Of a stretch of 64,000 nucleotides of DNA, positions 37,029-49,238 are shown piece by piece (the stretch's first letter is position 1; every line of letters begins with the position of its first letter). The position numbers and the translations under genes were made by a program. The notes under the pieces are model-generated. The model searched no databases. It worked only from the letters and a program-made list of their open reading frames with translations, and was not told the origin of the DNA. This DNA comes from Phlebopus portentosus (lineage: Eukaryota; Basidiomycota; Agaricomycetes; Boletales; Boletinellaceae), in contig JAYXKI010000002.1 of NCBI GenBank assembly GCA_037892935.1, positions 310,001 to 374,000 of the forward strand, read 5' to 3'.

Positions 37029-38557
37029 ATGTTAGATGTCGTTGAGTTGAAAAAGTTCGCGAGAGAGTTGCAGCAGGGAGAGTCCGTCGAGGTTCGTTCT
37101 CTGTCTTTTCCCTAGATAAACCCTTTCACGCCGATTTTTTTTTACTGGATATGCTTGCTGACTTGCTTTTTTTGGGTTTCTTTAGAGTACGATCAGCATT
37201 TTACAGTTACTGAAGAAGGATGTCGTCGCGAGCGAGAGTCTTCTCAGGGTAAGTGTGTTTCCAAGCCACATTTGTATCCTCACACGACCAGTATCATTCT
37301 CCGCTATTTCCGGCAATTGATATACATTTTGCATTCGTGTGATGTAGGAGAGTAAAATCGGGCTCGCGGTAGGCAAGCTGCGATCGAATGCGTCGAAGGA
37401 GGTGGCGGACTTGGCGAAGGAGCTGGTGAAGAAGTGGAAGAATGAGGTTGGAGGATCCAAGGGTGGATCGACCGCTATCAACGCTCATGTCCATACCGCT
37501 GGTGCTGCTTCTGCTAAACCGACTCGTGCGTCTGTCTTTCTTTCCTCCGAGTTTTGCGGTATTGACGCGTTTGATCGAATTTCGTTCTCTTATCTGCCAA
37601 TCGGTGCTGTATGATCGTGTATATGCAGCGCTACGCAGAGCGTCTGTGGCGACAGATTCAGTCGGTTCGCCTACAACTCCCACTGGCTCGTCGTTTTCAC
37701 GGTCTGCGAAGACGGACGGATTAGTTATCAATGCCACGAGAGACAAGACACGCGATAAGTGCATTGAATTGATATACGATGCGCTTGTGCTGGACTCTGC
37801 TGCTCGTGAGTGATTTTGTCTGTCTTCCCTGTTATTTATATCTCGGCTTCCTTTGAGAGAACTTAACACTGTCTGTTATCTACACAGCTTCTGAAGTAAT
37901 TCTGAAACGAGCGACGGCAATTGAGGCTATCGTCCTCTCTGACCACAATAACGACATGGGCAAGGATTACAAAGGAAAGATCCGATCGCTATATCTTAAC
38001 CTGAAAGACAAAACCAATCCAGGTCTGAGACGAGACATCGTCAGCGGTGACCTTGCGGTCATGAAGTTCTGCAGGATGACTAGCCAGGCAGGTTATACTT
38101 CCATTGCTAACGTAAACACAGTATACTGATCTAAATGATTTCTTGTTTTCCCGACTTCGGTCCAACTCGTGATCTCACCGAACGTTCTCGGATGTGCAGG
38201 AAATGGCTTCGGAAGAGCGCAAAGCAGCCGATGCTGCAATTCAGGAAGAGAACTTCCACAAATCGCTGGGCGCGGAAGAACAACAAGCAGAGACAGACGC
38301 GTTCCAATGCAGCAAGTGCAAGCAGCGCAAAACACGTTATCGCCAGGCGCAGACGAGGAGCGCGGACGAACCGATGACCGTATGTTTCTATAACTCTTTC
38401 CCATCATTTACTTGGTTTTGCTGACTTACGATTTCGTGTCTCTTTTCTTCAGACCTTCGTCACGTAAGTCATGTTGCTTAATCTATAAATAGGTGGACTT
38501 GGCGCTGACTATCGATTTAGATGCGTGAACTGCAACCATCGGTGGAAGTTCTCTTAA
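37029..38557 (+). CDS. DST1: Transcription elongation factor TFIIS
   Basis: Rescues arrested RNA polymerase II by stimulating transcript cleavage. Eight exons: 37029-37091, 37186-37248, 37348-37525, 37629-37805, 37888-38087, 38200-38379, 38453-38463 and 38521-38557, in phase, 302 residues (yeast has 309). The N-terminal LW/TFIIS-N domain (ELKKFARELQQGESVE, STISILQLLKK, KLRSNASKEVADLAKELV) is followed by a linker, the central polymerase-binding domain (TRDKCIELIYDAL, IVSGDLAVMKFCRMTSQEM) and the C-terminal zinc ribbon. The ribbon has CSKC and CVNC pairs and the acidic RSADEPMTTF hairpin that enters the polymerase active site. The intron after exon 5 appears to begin with GC rather than GT (38088). 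Exon 7 is only 11 bp. Confidence 0.95.
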
Positions 38558-38913
38558 TATTCCCATTGGCCTCACGTTCCGTTCTTCGCTTCGTTTTCAT
38601 TACTTTTATTTTCCTTCGTTCCAGCAGACAGTCTCATTCTCACCATCTGGCTCACTCTTGGAACATCTCATTTTTTTTCCGTTTTAGCCCTTCCTCACTT
38701 TATTCTAATCTATTTTTGTTCAATATTTTTCACGCCTTCGCTGTCGTTATTATTGCAGACCTCCACCGCTTTGTACTATGGAGTCGGAGTATATGAATTA
38801 AGGAAAGAGAAGAAAAGCGTTGCAAATGATTATTTTCTATGCAAAGATACAGTAAGATACACAAAATAGAAGTGCATATGACGGGTGGAGAGTCAAGCGA
38901 AAGTACACATGCT
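38558..38913. other. Convergent 3' ends of TFIIS and Prp46 genes
   Basis: T-rich sequence between convergent stop codons. No gene; presumably holds both 3' untranslated regions. Confidence 0.5.
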
Positions 38914-40500
38914 CTAGCCTTGCTCTGCATATATCTGGAAATTGATGGACTCAGCGTACAGTTTAACGAAATTGGAGAAGACGTACCTTGATGGTTTTGT
39001 CAGCGCACCCAGTGATTAAGCGCGATCCCGTCATGTCGAACGTAGAGCAGAAGATGCCTGCCTCGGCTTCGAGGGAACCGGGTTGTGGAATGTCGTCCAT
39101 CGTTTGGAATGCAGTCCCGCTGTTGTAATCCCACCAGGTGATTGAACCATTGTCGCCTAGAACAATATTAAGATTAAGTGAAGGACAAAAACTGAAATGG
39201 AATTCCTGCTTACCTCCCGAGAACAAAACACCCTCGGAATTGACAGATAGAGTATTGATAATCGCATTCTGACCCGAGAAGTTGAATACGAACGTCCCTT
39301 CGGGGCACTTCCACTTCTTGATGTTGTTCCCTCCCGCCGAAGCACTCGCGAAGGAATATTCAGTCGGATGGATCGTCAGCGCACGTACACTCTTCTTATG
39401 ATGCGTGAGCGTCGTCATCGTCTTGCCAGCCGCAAGGTCCCACAGGCGAACGGTAGTGTCCATGCTGCCTGTGATTACCTGCGGGTCGCTTTCCTGGCAT
39501 TTGACGTCCGCGACGGTTGCAGTGTGTCCTGTGAGTACGTGAATAGGTGCTTTGGTTCGCATGTCCCATACGCGTGCGGATGCATCGCGACCCGCTGTTA
39601 CGAGGACATCGAGTGTTGGATGCAGGTCTAACGTGTATACGCCTGAGAGATGTCCGTGGTAGTGCCGAATGACTTTGTTGACTTCAAGGTCCCAACATTT
39701 TACCATCTGACCGACACAATGTCAGTTAAAAACTTTTGAAAATACAAAGGAGAAACACACTTTATCTTCACCACATGAAAATAGGTACGGATGCCGTGGA
39801 GAGACAGCCAGACCTCGTACAGTTGAGATATGGCCCGTCAGACTCAACTTCAACTCCCCCGAGGCTAAATCCCAAATCTTAATCACACGATCGCCCGCAC
39901 CAGTTGCGAACCATTTGTTGCCTGGTTCCACAGCGACAGAGCGCACCCAACCCAGATGCCCTGAGATGACACGCATGAGCTTCCATTGTGGATGATACAC
40001 CGGTTTGATGGATCGTGTCGTTTTGTGTAGAGCGAGAGCTTTTGAGAGTGTGTTGTGAGACGCGAGGGTGGATGGTTGAGCTCGAGGCGTCGGGTCTATC
40101 TTGGCTATCATTCGAGACGTCTCCGAAGATGCTGGAGGACACAATGAACAAATGAAAGAAATGAAATAGGTTGGTCATAACGTACGAGCAGCCTCAATCA
40201 TCTTGCGCTCCTGCTTTGGTTTCGCAGGACCAATAGGGCCCTGTTGTGATAACAATGCTGTAGGTAGCTGTTTGAAGTCTTTGTATTCATCATTAATCTT
40301 CACGCTTAATCGTAATTTTGCGCTGTTCAATGCGAGGTATCGTTAGATACATGACCCACGTAAGAAAGATGACAAGACACGAACCTCCTCTCTTCCTCCT
40401 TTGGTGGATCTGTTGCCGAGGCAAAGATGGCGAATGTACGTTTTGTGCTCGTTCGTGCGATGGACTCTAGAGGCGGGAGAGGTACTGATTCGAGCGACAT
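38914..40500 (-). CDS. PRP46: Pre-mRNA splicing factor Prp46/PLRG1, WD40 protein
   Basis: Core subunit of the Prp19-associated (NineTeen) complex in the spliceosome. Minus-strand exons: 40500-40385, 40322-40186, 40131-39761, 39706-39211, 39156-38987 and 38934-38914, in phase, 436 residues. The N-terminal part ([28 protein letters not shown]) leads into seven WD repeats, starting [20 protein letters not shown] and including IIKWDL-like blades: [53 protein letters not shown] and ITWWDYNSG. It ends DKTIKIYAEQG, the usual PLRG1 end. All introns are 52-62 bp with standard borders. Confidence 0.95.
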
Positions 40501-40884
40501 TTCGAAATGAAGGTGCAGTGAATGGCTGGGGCTGGGTAGGTTCCCAATATTAAGGTTTGACACGGATTCGAGACGCGAATCACCCCGTGACCGATGAGAC
40601 AAGGGAAATTATTCTCACGACTCCAAAGTTTGTTCCAAGTTGCCGTTGTTCGGTTTCTCCCTTGAAGTTTATTTATATCTTGCCATATTGATTCCTGAAT
40701 ATTTCCTGTGCTTATACGAATGGGTCATCTTTTCTCTTCGAAATCATTGCAGATATCTTTCTCTCTTGGATGCTTAGTACAATATTTCGATGCTTTCCAG
40801 GAAAACCAGAATTCTAGTACAGGAAGCGCGGAATATCCTACGCTACATCATGTCGACACCTGTATATCATGTGCCGTACATTAT
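40501..40884. other. Short intergenic region
   Basis: Promoter side of Prp46 and 3' flank of the zinc-cluster-like gene, both on the minus strand. No gene seen. Confidence 0.45.
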
Positions 40885-41719
40885 TTACTGTGGAATCTGC
40901 CAATCGTTGTCTTCATTGACACCGGATCCCTCCCCCGTGTTTCCGTCAATGAAACTAGGGTACCATGGGAAGTCATTATTTAGCGACAGAAGTCCATGAA
41001 GCCCTTCAAATGGCGTCACGAGAGACGAAGCACCTTCTTGGTTCGAGTACGGTCCCGAATTTTCACTTGCAATACCCACATTCATATCGGGTTGTGCTTT
41101 GATCAAGACATAAGTTGGATATTACTCTTTGCAAATAGTCGCTCTCACCAATGTCATTTGAATACATTCCAGTTGAGTTGCTTTGGCTGGAGCCTTGTAC
41201 ACCGGGGAGCTCAGTATAGCCTGGACCAGTCGCGACCTTGTTCATCGCTGCGATAGCATCTGGCACCTTTCATTGGCGATTATAAAGTCAGTCCAAATTT
41301 TCAAGTAACGATCTATGACAACAATTTTACTGATGGTATGCCGTTCGCCTCAACAGGAATAGTCAGCTCAATATAGTTGGTCATGGCTTGAGCTTTCTTG
41401 TGATGATTCTTGCGTGGCCTGTGCGGAGGACAGATCTCCACTTTATCGCGACACCAATGTTCGCACTTCGAGGTTGAGTATGGCGGATTCATGTTACACT
41501 TCAGTATGAGGAAGTCAGCTTCGTCCTCTAGTCAGTTACATGAGGATCTACCTTCAAATGCTGGTCAGCACAACGACTGCAGGTACTCATGTTGCGCGTG
41601 CGAGATGGTATCTTAGCATTTAAGATGCCTTTTGTGTTGGACGGAATCGCTGTTCCCAATGGAAGCATACCATGTGAGGAGAAGGATTCATCAACACTGC
41701 GAGTTGGGTTGGGGGACAT
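40885..41719 (-). CDS. Small protein with Zn(II)2Cys6-like cysteine cluster
   Basis: Possible DNA-binding regulator. Four minus-strand exons in phase (41719-41552, 41498-41331, 41266-41149 and 41096-40885; introns 52-64 bp) give 221 residues. Near residues 46-76 the spacing is C-x2-C-x6-C, then ten residues, then C-x3-C-x6-C (CSRCADQHLKC and KCEHWCRDKVEIC). This matches the Zn(II)2Cys6 binuclear cluster except for x3 instead of x2 in the fourth-to-fifth spacing. A basic stretch RPRKNHHKK follows, then a region with MTNYIELTIPVEANG and an acidic, Asn/Ser-rich tail ending NDWQIPQ. There is no large fungal-specific transcription factor domain. The cluster is split by an intron exactly before its third cysteine. 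Name and target unknown. Confidence 0.7.
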
Positions 41720-42044
41720 GTGGAAACCCGATAGTAGGCTAATGGATCCTGAGCAGTTTGGAGGACCTGCATTTATACAACATACTCGGCGAAAGGTATG
41801 TCTGTCTAAATTTTAAGGACAGACAATCAAACAGTGCCTTACGTTGTACATGAGCGGGGTTTGATCACTGGGGCGGAGTTTAAAGTAACGCAGCAAAAAC
41901 GAATTTGATCCAAGACTAGCGGAGTTCTAAGGACGAGCGTAAAAAAATTAACAGAGGAGCAAGGTTTCAAATTATAAAGTAACACAAAAGCTGAGTTTAG
42001 AAATAACGGCGAAGCATTGCGGAGATTCAATTTTCATGTGAATT

Positions 42045-42131
42045 ATGACTCCGAAGGTCATCATGTTGCTGTGTAGAAACCCTTTCCATAACTCCGAAGA
42101 TCATCATGTTTGCTGTGTTTAAACCCTTTCC
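42045..42131. repeat. Two tandem copies of a 43-44 bp unit
   Basis: Copy 1 (42045-42087) and copy 2 (42088-42131) share CTCCGAAG, TCATCATG, GCTGTGT and AAACCCTTTCC with few differences. Non-coding. Possibly a duplicated regulatory module between divergent genes. Confidence 0.8.
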
Positions 42132-42241
42132 CCACATCAATGTATGCGGAGATACAAATTTTGTGTGAATGTGGATAAGTAATAGAGAGGTGTGTTATCG
42201 ATACTAATCGGGTATGTTCGTCACGTGTTCAATGACCGAAT

Positions 42242-42259
42242 TGTACAGTACACTGTACA
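42242..42259. promoter_or_regulatory. 18-bp palindrome upstream of Fig4
   Basis: TGTACAGT and ACTGTACA form a perfect inverted repeat with a 2-bp spacer, 75 bp before the Fig4 start codon. It could be a dimeric factor site; no factor is known to me. Confidence 0.4.
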
Positions 42260-42333
42260 GTCCTGGTGCACTTCTACCTTGACCATGAGTGACGATTTCT
42301 GCTTGCAAGTTACTTGAATTCATGTGATTCATC

Positions 42334-45300
42334 ATGGAGAACGTGGAACAGGAAAGACCAGTGACGTTGCTTCTCCCAAACGGCCCACCCAGTTTACGCA
42401 GTAGTAGTGCGAGCCCGACAGTGACGACGGTATCTTATCCTCCTTCGCCGAAGACTGAACCTACACCTTCAGTTCATTCGCGGAGCTCCCGGAAGACAAG
42501 TACAAATGCAGGCCAGGGAAGTGGGCCGCGGCCTTCGCTTTCGTATATTCCGCCACCTCAAGCTCAGAAGGGTCCTCTTGCCTTAAACAAGTTCATTCTG
42601 TATGAGAACAGGACACGGTTTTATCTCGTAGCATCAAATACCTCCGACTCACGACACCGTATCATGAAGATTGACAGGACATCTCAGGATGAGCTTGTCG
42701 TGCACGAGGATGAAACGATATATACGGGCAAGCAGATGAGTGGAATGCTGAAGATGCTGGAAGATGGGAACAAAGGGAGTGGCGGTCTGGGAAAAGCGAG
42801 AGTAATATTCGGCGTTGCGGGTAATTTTGTCTGCGTATTTGAGCTTATCTTTGCCGACTTACCTGGTTCCTCCAGGGTTTATCAAATTCACCGCAGGGTG
42901 GTATATGATTGCTATTTCAAAGCGATCAGTTGTTGCATTGTTGGGAGGACACTACCTTTACCATTGCGAAAACACGGACATGATACCCATCTGTTTTAAC
43001 CAGAAAATAGAGAAACCTGCAGAAGAGCAGCGCTACATCAACACATTCAAGCAGGTCGACATGTCCAAGAATTTCTATTTCAGGTTCGACCTCGCACTTC
43101 CGCTATGATAGTATCCGAATTTGATCTGATTGTAGTTATACATACGACTTGACGTCGACACTACAACGGAACATGACGCAGCCTGTTCCAGCTGAGGCAG
43201 CCGATAAATGGAATTTCAATGATCGGTTTGCGTGGAATTATCATATGCTTACTGTGCCATTTGCGACGCGTGAAGGTGGTCCTATCAAGTCGCATTGGAT
43301 TCTCCCGTTGGTACATGGGCACGTCGACCAAGCCAGTAAGCAACTACTCTTGTACTTTATCGTGTCTTCATTGATTTATCCTCCAACAGAGCTTACTGTC
43401 CTTGGTCGGGTTGTGTTCATTACGCTGATTGCACGTCGCTCACGCCACTATGCTGGCGCTCGCTACTTGAAGCGCGGTGTCAACGATGAGGGTAATGTTG
43501 CGAATGAAGTTGAAACCGAACAGATCGTATCTGAAGCGTTGACAACACCGTTTTACTATCCTGCACCACGCGACTTTTCTTCTGGTCCATCGCAACGGCC
43601 TCGACGTGCTCCGAGTCCACATTATACCAGTTATGTGCAGGTGCTGTAGATCAGAGCTATTTGCTTGCGTTACTAGACTAACCATTCGCATAGTATCGTG
43701 GGAGTATTCCTATTTTTGGGTGCAAGAGACGAATGCAATGACTCCTAAACCTCCTATTGACAGTGCGTTACTATTTCCTTTTCTCAGAATGTACTCTCAT
43801 ACACCTGTAGTCAGCGTTGTCGACCCATTTTTCACTCCTGCTGCCATGCATTTTGACAATCTCTTCAGTCGTTATGGCGCACCTATCATGATCCTCAACC
43901 TCATCAAGCGACGCGAACCTGTTCCTCGAGAGAGTAAACTCTTAGACGAATACACGCAATGTGTCCATTACCTCAATCAATTTCTGCCGGACGATAAGAA
44001 GATGGTTTATAGAGCATGGGATATGTCTCGTGCGTACAAAGAGTAACAACATTTTATCGACTAGAGTTACTCGTACTGATGCTCCCTCAGGAAAACGCAG
44101 GATGTTATCAGCTACCTTGAAGATATTGCCGAAGAAGCAATACAACTTACAGGCTTTTTCCATTCTGGGCCAGAGCCAGTCTCACACCAGATGAGGACCG
44201 ATCCATCTATATCATACCGATCAACGATATCCTTACAGAATGGGATTTGCCGAACAAACTGCGTGGATTGTCTCGACAGGACGAACGCGGCTCAGTTCGT
44301 GTTTGGGAAGCGCGTACTGGGACATCAGCTGTACGCGCTCGGAGTTGTGGATAGCCCGAATTTGTCTTTTGATTCGGATGCCGTGAACATGCTGACAGAG
44401 ATGTATCACGATCACGGCGATACGCTTGCGTTGCAGTACACGGGTAGCGCATTGGTGAATCGTGTGGAGACATATAGGCGCATGCCGCATTGGAACAGTC
44501 ACTCGCGTGATATCATCGAGAACATCCGGCGATTCTACACAAATGCCGTGCTTGACGCCGATAAGCAGGCTGCTATCAATTTATTCTTAGGTGTCCAATC
44601 CGAGCGTACGATTACGCGTCTGCCGAGGCGTAGTGGGTACCGAGCATGGTATGATCCAAAGCACCTCGAGCCGGCGTACAGATTGGAGGACTGCGAGAAA
44701 GGTCTCAAAGAATTTGCGGAGCACCGTGCGGAGTTTTGGATTGAATATTATCGACCTTTGCTGTTTACCAGCCTTGGAAAGCACTTTGCGTATTCGATGA
44801 ATAGTACGCTAAAGCTACCCGGGTAAGTAATTAATAAATCGGAGTTGGGAGGACGTTGCTGAGTTTTTGCTTGTTCCCATAGGAAGACTGCGAAGGACTT
44901 GGATCAGAGTCCGTTCAGCCCTCATCATGCAATCATGCAGCCTGGGTATGAATTTATGCATTCTCATTATTGGCGCTATAAAGCTAATGCGACATTGAAA
45001 TTAGGCTCATGCAGGGAGTTCGTCGGTGGATGGGCACACAATCATCAAGCCTGCACAAGTCATTCAGAAAGCCAGTGAAGAAGATAGAGGCTAAGCAAAC
45101 GGCACGTGAACCGGAGCCGGGCGAGAAGACTCAACGGAATTTATATCAAGACAACTCTTAAATCCAAAAGTGCCGGATAACGAGCTGAAGCAGTATGAAG
45201 GGTACGTGCCGTTTCAATATTTATTATACTCTCTGAATTATGCATGTCTTTGGTTTCCGATATTCATTCTGGACGTTGAACATACGCCATTAGGTACATC

Positions 45301-45669
45301 AATCAATATCAAACGCTTCTCGAAGAGGAGGACAAATACCCATCACGGCAGGAGCGCGAGGTATACGCCAAGGCCGTTCTTACTGGTCTAGGCGACCGCC
45401 CAGATTGGGACATTGCTCCGCCGGAGGAAGCGTTCGTTCGGCATGTTCAGCTGGCGAAGCCAAGCTTTGTCGATAAGCTGTTCAGGGAGGAAGGAGGAAG
45501 GAGGGAAGCTGCAGCTACAAGCGCGACGGCCGGGGGCGCGGGAGGACCAGGTGGAGGAGTCGGACATTCAGTCGGTGCGACGGGCTACACAACGTTTAAT
45601 TACGAGAAGTGGGTGAAGTTGGGAACTGCGAGAAAGGTTACTGGAGATTATAGTCTTGTTACTGCATGA
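42334..45669 (+). CDS. FIG4: Polyphosphoinositide phosphatase Fig4, SAC domain
   Basis: Dephosphorylates PI(3,5)P2 on the vacuole and partners Fab1 and Vac14. Exons: 42334-42820, 42876-43083, 43136-43335, 43390-43640, 43694-43762, 43811-44042, 44091-44822, 44883-44945, 45005-45201 and 45294-45669. After a Ser/Pro-rich leader the SAC domain begins [19 protein letters not shown], with [40 protein letters not shown] and the catalytic CVDCLDRT (CX5R) within [17 protein letters not shown]. The C-terminal part has [15 protein letters not shown] and [17 protein letters not shown]. The exon sum is 2815, and with two added bases it becomes 939 codons. One T seems missing from the T5 run 43713-43717 (needed for [14 protein letters not shown]) and one G from GGG at 45119-45121. 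These breaks would otherwise stop the protein before its catalytic site, so assembly errors are likely. Confidence 0.9.
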
Positions 45670-46288
45670 CTCTGGGAGCTTCCACATGATCAGTAATTAT
45701 TCGACTTGTATCATTTGCTATGTAGATGCTTTGCGGTTCGTTTGCATGGACTTTGCAATTGCTATGGCCGTTCCATTTGGATGATGCTCGTCGTTCATTC
45801 TTCTAGATACTTGGCAAAGGATATCTGGGACGATACCACGCCATCAAAGGAAGTTCCAGACTGCTTTAGACAACAAGCCTCTTGGGTAAGGATATCTTGG
45901 ACTTGGCCAAATCGCCAAGTGATGGAAGATCTATTTACTCACCCAAGATTCGTTTTTTATTTTATTTAACCAACCGCACACGAATTCTGAGCTACTGAAT
46001 GAACCTTTTTTTTCTTAGCTCAAAGTAAGTACAATATTTTTTCTCATTAGTCGGCCGCAGTACAGGGCGCACCACAGGCACGTAATCATATGCGATGACC
46101 GAAATTTTCTTAAAATAGGTTAAACCTTACGTCATACTAATTAAGTCAGGAGCCACTGCTTAGGGAGTGCACTGCGGAGTCAATCAATACAATACAATAT
46201 GTATAGCCTCTCCTCGCCCCAGCCCCAGCATACCAACTTCTCTTGGTTTCACCCATCTCAGCGTCGCACCCACCCTCTCCTTGCTATC
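45670..46288. other. Intergenic region, no gene recognised
   Basis: The 3' flank of Fig4 and promoter of the phospholipase D-like gene. An in-frame upstream ATG at 46199 belongs to that gene's possible longer N-terminus. Confidence 0.45.
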
Positions 46289-48944
46289 ATGAGCAATGAA
46301 TACGTCCGCGAGCTATGCCGGAGCGCGCCGTCTATCGCAGAAGAACTTGCCAAGGATCCGAGCAGGTCAGTTGACCAAGTCGTGAAGTCCATGCGCCGGG
46401 AGTGGAGGGCGCGAAGGAAGGAGAGCGGGAGGACGAAGCCTGTGTTCTCTGGGGAGAAAGATAGACTGGACAGAGCTGCTGAGTGCGGCAAGTTCCCTTA
46501 CAGACCGTCTGAATTGTTCCTCAAGGTGCATCATCTTTTTTATGCTATCAAAGTATCTTTATTGAAAGACAATACATTGCACAACTGTTGCTATATAGGT
46601 ATATGCAGATGTGCTGGACTCCATCTCCCGCAACCCCTTTTCAAATCTCGCTTCCCCGTCCGTTATTGGCTCGTCTGGGGTCGTCCCGCTCTCCATCGTC
46701 TCCGTGATACCGGACATCATGCGGCATTATGCAGATTTAATCGCAAACGCACAGCATGAAGTCTTCATCGCAACAAACTACTTGGAGAACTCCCATTCTT
46801 CGCAACTCGTTTCAGACGCTCTGCGTGCTCTCTCGAGACGTGGCGTTGAAGAAAAGAGGAGTGATGAGCAGAAAATTGTGGTGAAGATCGTGTATGATCG
46901 TGGAACCGTTTCACAGATCATACATAATCACGCGCTTGTCCCTCCGACAAAGTGGGAGAGCGTGGGTCTTCCGCGTCCAGAGGACTTGAAAGGCATTCGA
47001 ATAGAGATTGTCAACTACCATCGACCGCCGCTCGGGACGTTCCATGCCAAGTATCTTATCGTAGATCGTAAGATTGCATGCATCAATAGTAACAACATAC
47101 AAGACCGTCCCAACGTGGAGATGTGCCTTCACTTGGAAGGACCAATTGTCGATAGCTTTTACGACGTTGCGTTATTTTCATGGTTCAACAAGCTCGAGCC
47201 TCCTTTACCCTTGCTCTCGAAGGTACCTGCAAGAGGCTGGTACAATTTTGGTGATGCGAATAAGAGTCTTCAATGTAAGCTGGTCTCCTTTATTCTCCTT
47301 CTGTTCGGTTGATCAATTGCGCTTATCTGCCAGACATCGACACAGAGTTTGCGAGCATCGCGGCACGTTCACTTCTTGGCAAGCAATACGAGCGAGAAGT
47401 TCAGCGAGTGAAAGACGCGGAAAAGAATGAAGATGGCGGTAAACGCAAGTCTGCTAGCGGTGATGGTTCAATTGTGGGTAAAGTTATCCGTGCTGCTGCT
47501 GGTATTCCGGGTTATGATGAGGGCGTGCATGGGAAAGACGAACTTGTTGGCCAGCACCCTGCTATGAATCTCCCGACCGACTTCGGAAAGTCTGATACAA
47601 CTCCATCAGGAAGTGACGGACGAGAGGAGAGGCAAACGGGCAAGGAATATACAGCGACACTTAACGAAGACGTAAACGGTCGTGCAGATGAACATGACAT
47701 GGAAGAACGGCAAAATCGGCCTCGTAGTCAGTCCATCCAGCTAAGTGGATCTTTCAGCTCTACCAGTGGTGCCACAAGCGGCCCCGAGGTCTCTAGATCC
47801 GAAGCCGGCAGCTCATCCTCCGGGCGCAGAAGTCGTGCAGAAGCAATCACGAAGCACCTAAATGGTCATAAGTTGAAGATTCTCGGGACCGTTGAGGACA
47901 ACGATAGCCTGAACGACTTTCAGCCACATATTATGCACTCGCCGCACGATCCAGTGCCCATTGCGATGGTTAATCGCTTGCCGAAGGGAAGTGAGTATCG
48001 ATGATTTTTTTCCTCTTCTTTGAGGCCGTGGCAAAGAAAGACAAAGACTGATGGGGTTTATGACTTCTATTTGTAGCTCCTGGCCACGAAAGTGCGCGAA
48101 ACATTCCGCAGAATATCGCGTGGCTCAGCTTGCTCAAGAATGCGAGGAAGTCGGTGTTTATGTACGTTCTTTCTGACCATCTTCGTGTACCTTGCCGCAC
48201 CTAAAACATGTCGAATTTGAATAACAGTCAGACGCCAACGTTCAACGCCTCGCTTATCATTCCCGCGACCGTTGATGCGTGCCGGCGCGGCGTGGAAGTA
48301 ACGCTCTACCTTGACCTCGGTGCCATCTTCTTCTTCTCTATTTCCCACTCTCCCATTCTCATCGGAACTTCCGACTTTGGTAGGCTTCAATGACTTGGGC
48401 GAGATGATCCCTTTCCAAGGTGGGACCAACGAACAGGTCGTGCATGCGATGTACAACGTCCTCAACAAGGAAGGTAAGGGGGAGAACTTGAAAGTGTTTT
48501 GGTACACGGCGAAGGACCAGAGTGAGCCCGTGAGCGCTACCCGGAAGACGAGGAATTGTCACGGTACGTCTTCGTCGTAACCTGTCCTAATACGTATCTA
48601 ATAACGTCATTCTGGACTCCTCTGCAGTCAAATTCATGGCGGTCGATTCGCAAGTGACTATGGTCGGTAACGGGAACCAGGATACACAGTCCTGGTTCCA
48701 CAGCCAAGAGATCAACCTCCTCATCGACTCCGAGGAGCTCACACGCGAGTGGCTAAAAGGTATAGATGCGAACCAAAATACACGTAGATATGGGAAAGTG
48801 GATCCGAAAGACGGAGTTTGGCGTGCTCCTGATGGGTCGGGGAAAGTCATCCAGTCGAGCGGGACAAAGAAACAAGGACCGGTCGGCGGGTTGAAGGGCA
48901 TTGCTGGCGCGTATAGGCGAGCTAGAGGAAATGGCGGATTCTGA
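46289..48944 (+). CDS. Phospholipase D-like protein with two HKD motifs
   Basis: Likely phosphodiesterase of the PLD superfamily acting on phospholipids. Exons: 46289-46525, 46599-47274, 47334-47990, 48077-48161, 48228-48319, 48384-48563 and 48628-48944, in phase, 747 residues. The first half has VFIATNYLENSHSSQLVSDA and HAKYLIVDRKIACINSNN (HxKx4D). The second half has SVFIQTPTFNAS, GVEVTLYLDLG and HVKFMAVDSQVTMVGNGN (HxKx4D followed by GxxN), then QDTQSWFHSQEINLLID. Between the halves is a disordered insert of about 200 residues rich in S, G, E and K. Both HKD sites look complete, so the pair could form one active site as in cardiolipin synthase-type PLDs. An upstream in-frame ATG at 46199 would add 30 residues. 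No membrane span or signal peptide is clear. Confidence 0.88.
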
Positions 48945-49238
48945 AGACGAACCGAAGACTACCTGATTTTTGTATCAATTTCTCCGAACAGACAGTCGTA
49001 GTGTATCTATTAACCATTTGTATGTTGTCTTTGTAGACCCGTTATAGTTGTACATTAGAGCTAGAATCTTTGTGCTCGTTCACGACAAAGTACCGGTCGC
49101 TCTGGTTTTTCTTGGAATGCATCTCGTATTGTTGAGATCACGCGGACTTAAAATATCCTGGAAATGTCTTTATCCAGGCTCTGCATAGTGAAATTCTTGA
49201 CTAACCCCCCACAGCCTTGAGCTTCATCAGAGGGACGA

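Larger units (their letters stand above)
41720..42333. other. Divergent intergenic region with a tandem repeat and a palindrome
   Basis: Between the zinc-cluster-like gene (leftwards) and Fig4 (rightwards); it should hold both promoters. The repeat and the palindrome are listed separately. Confidence 0.5.
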
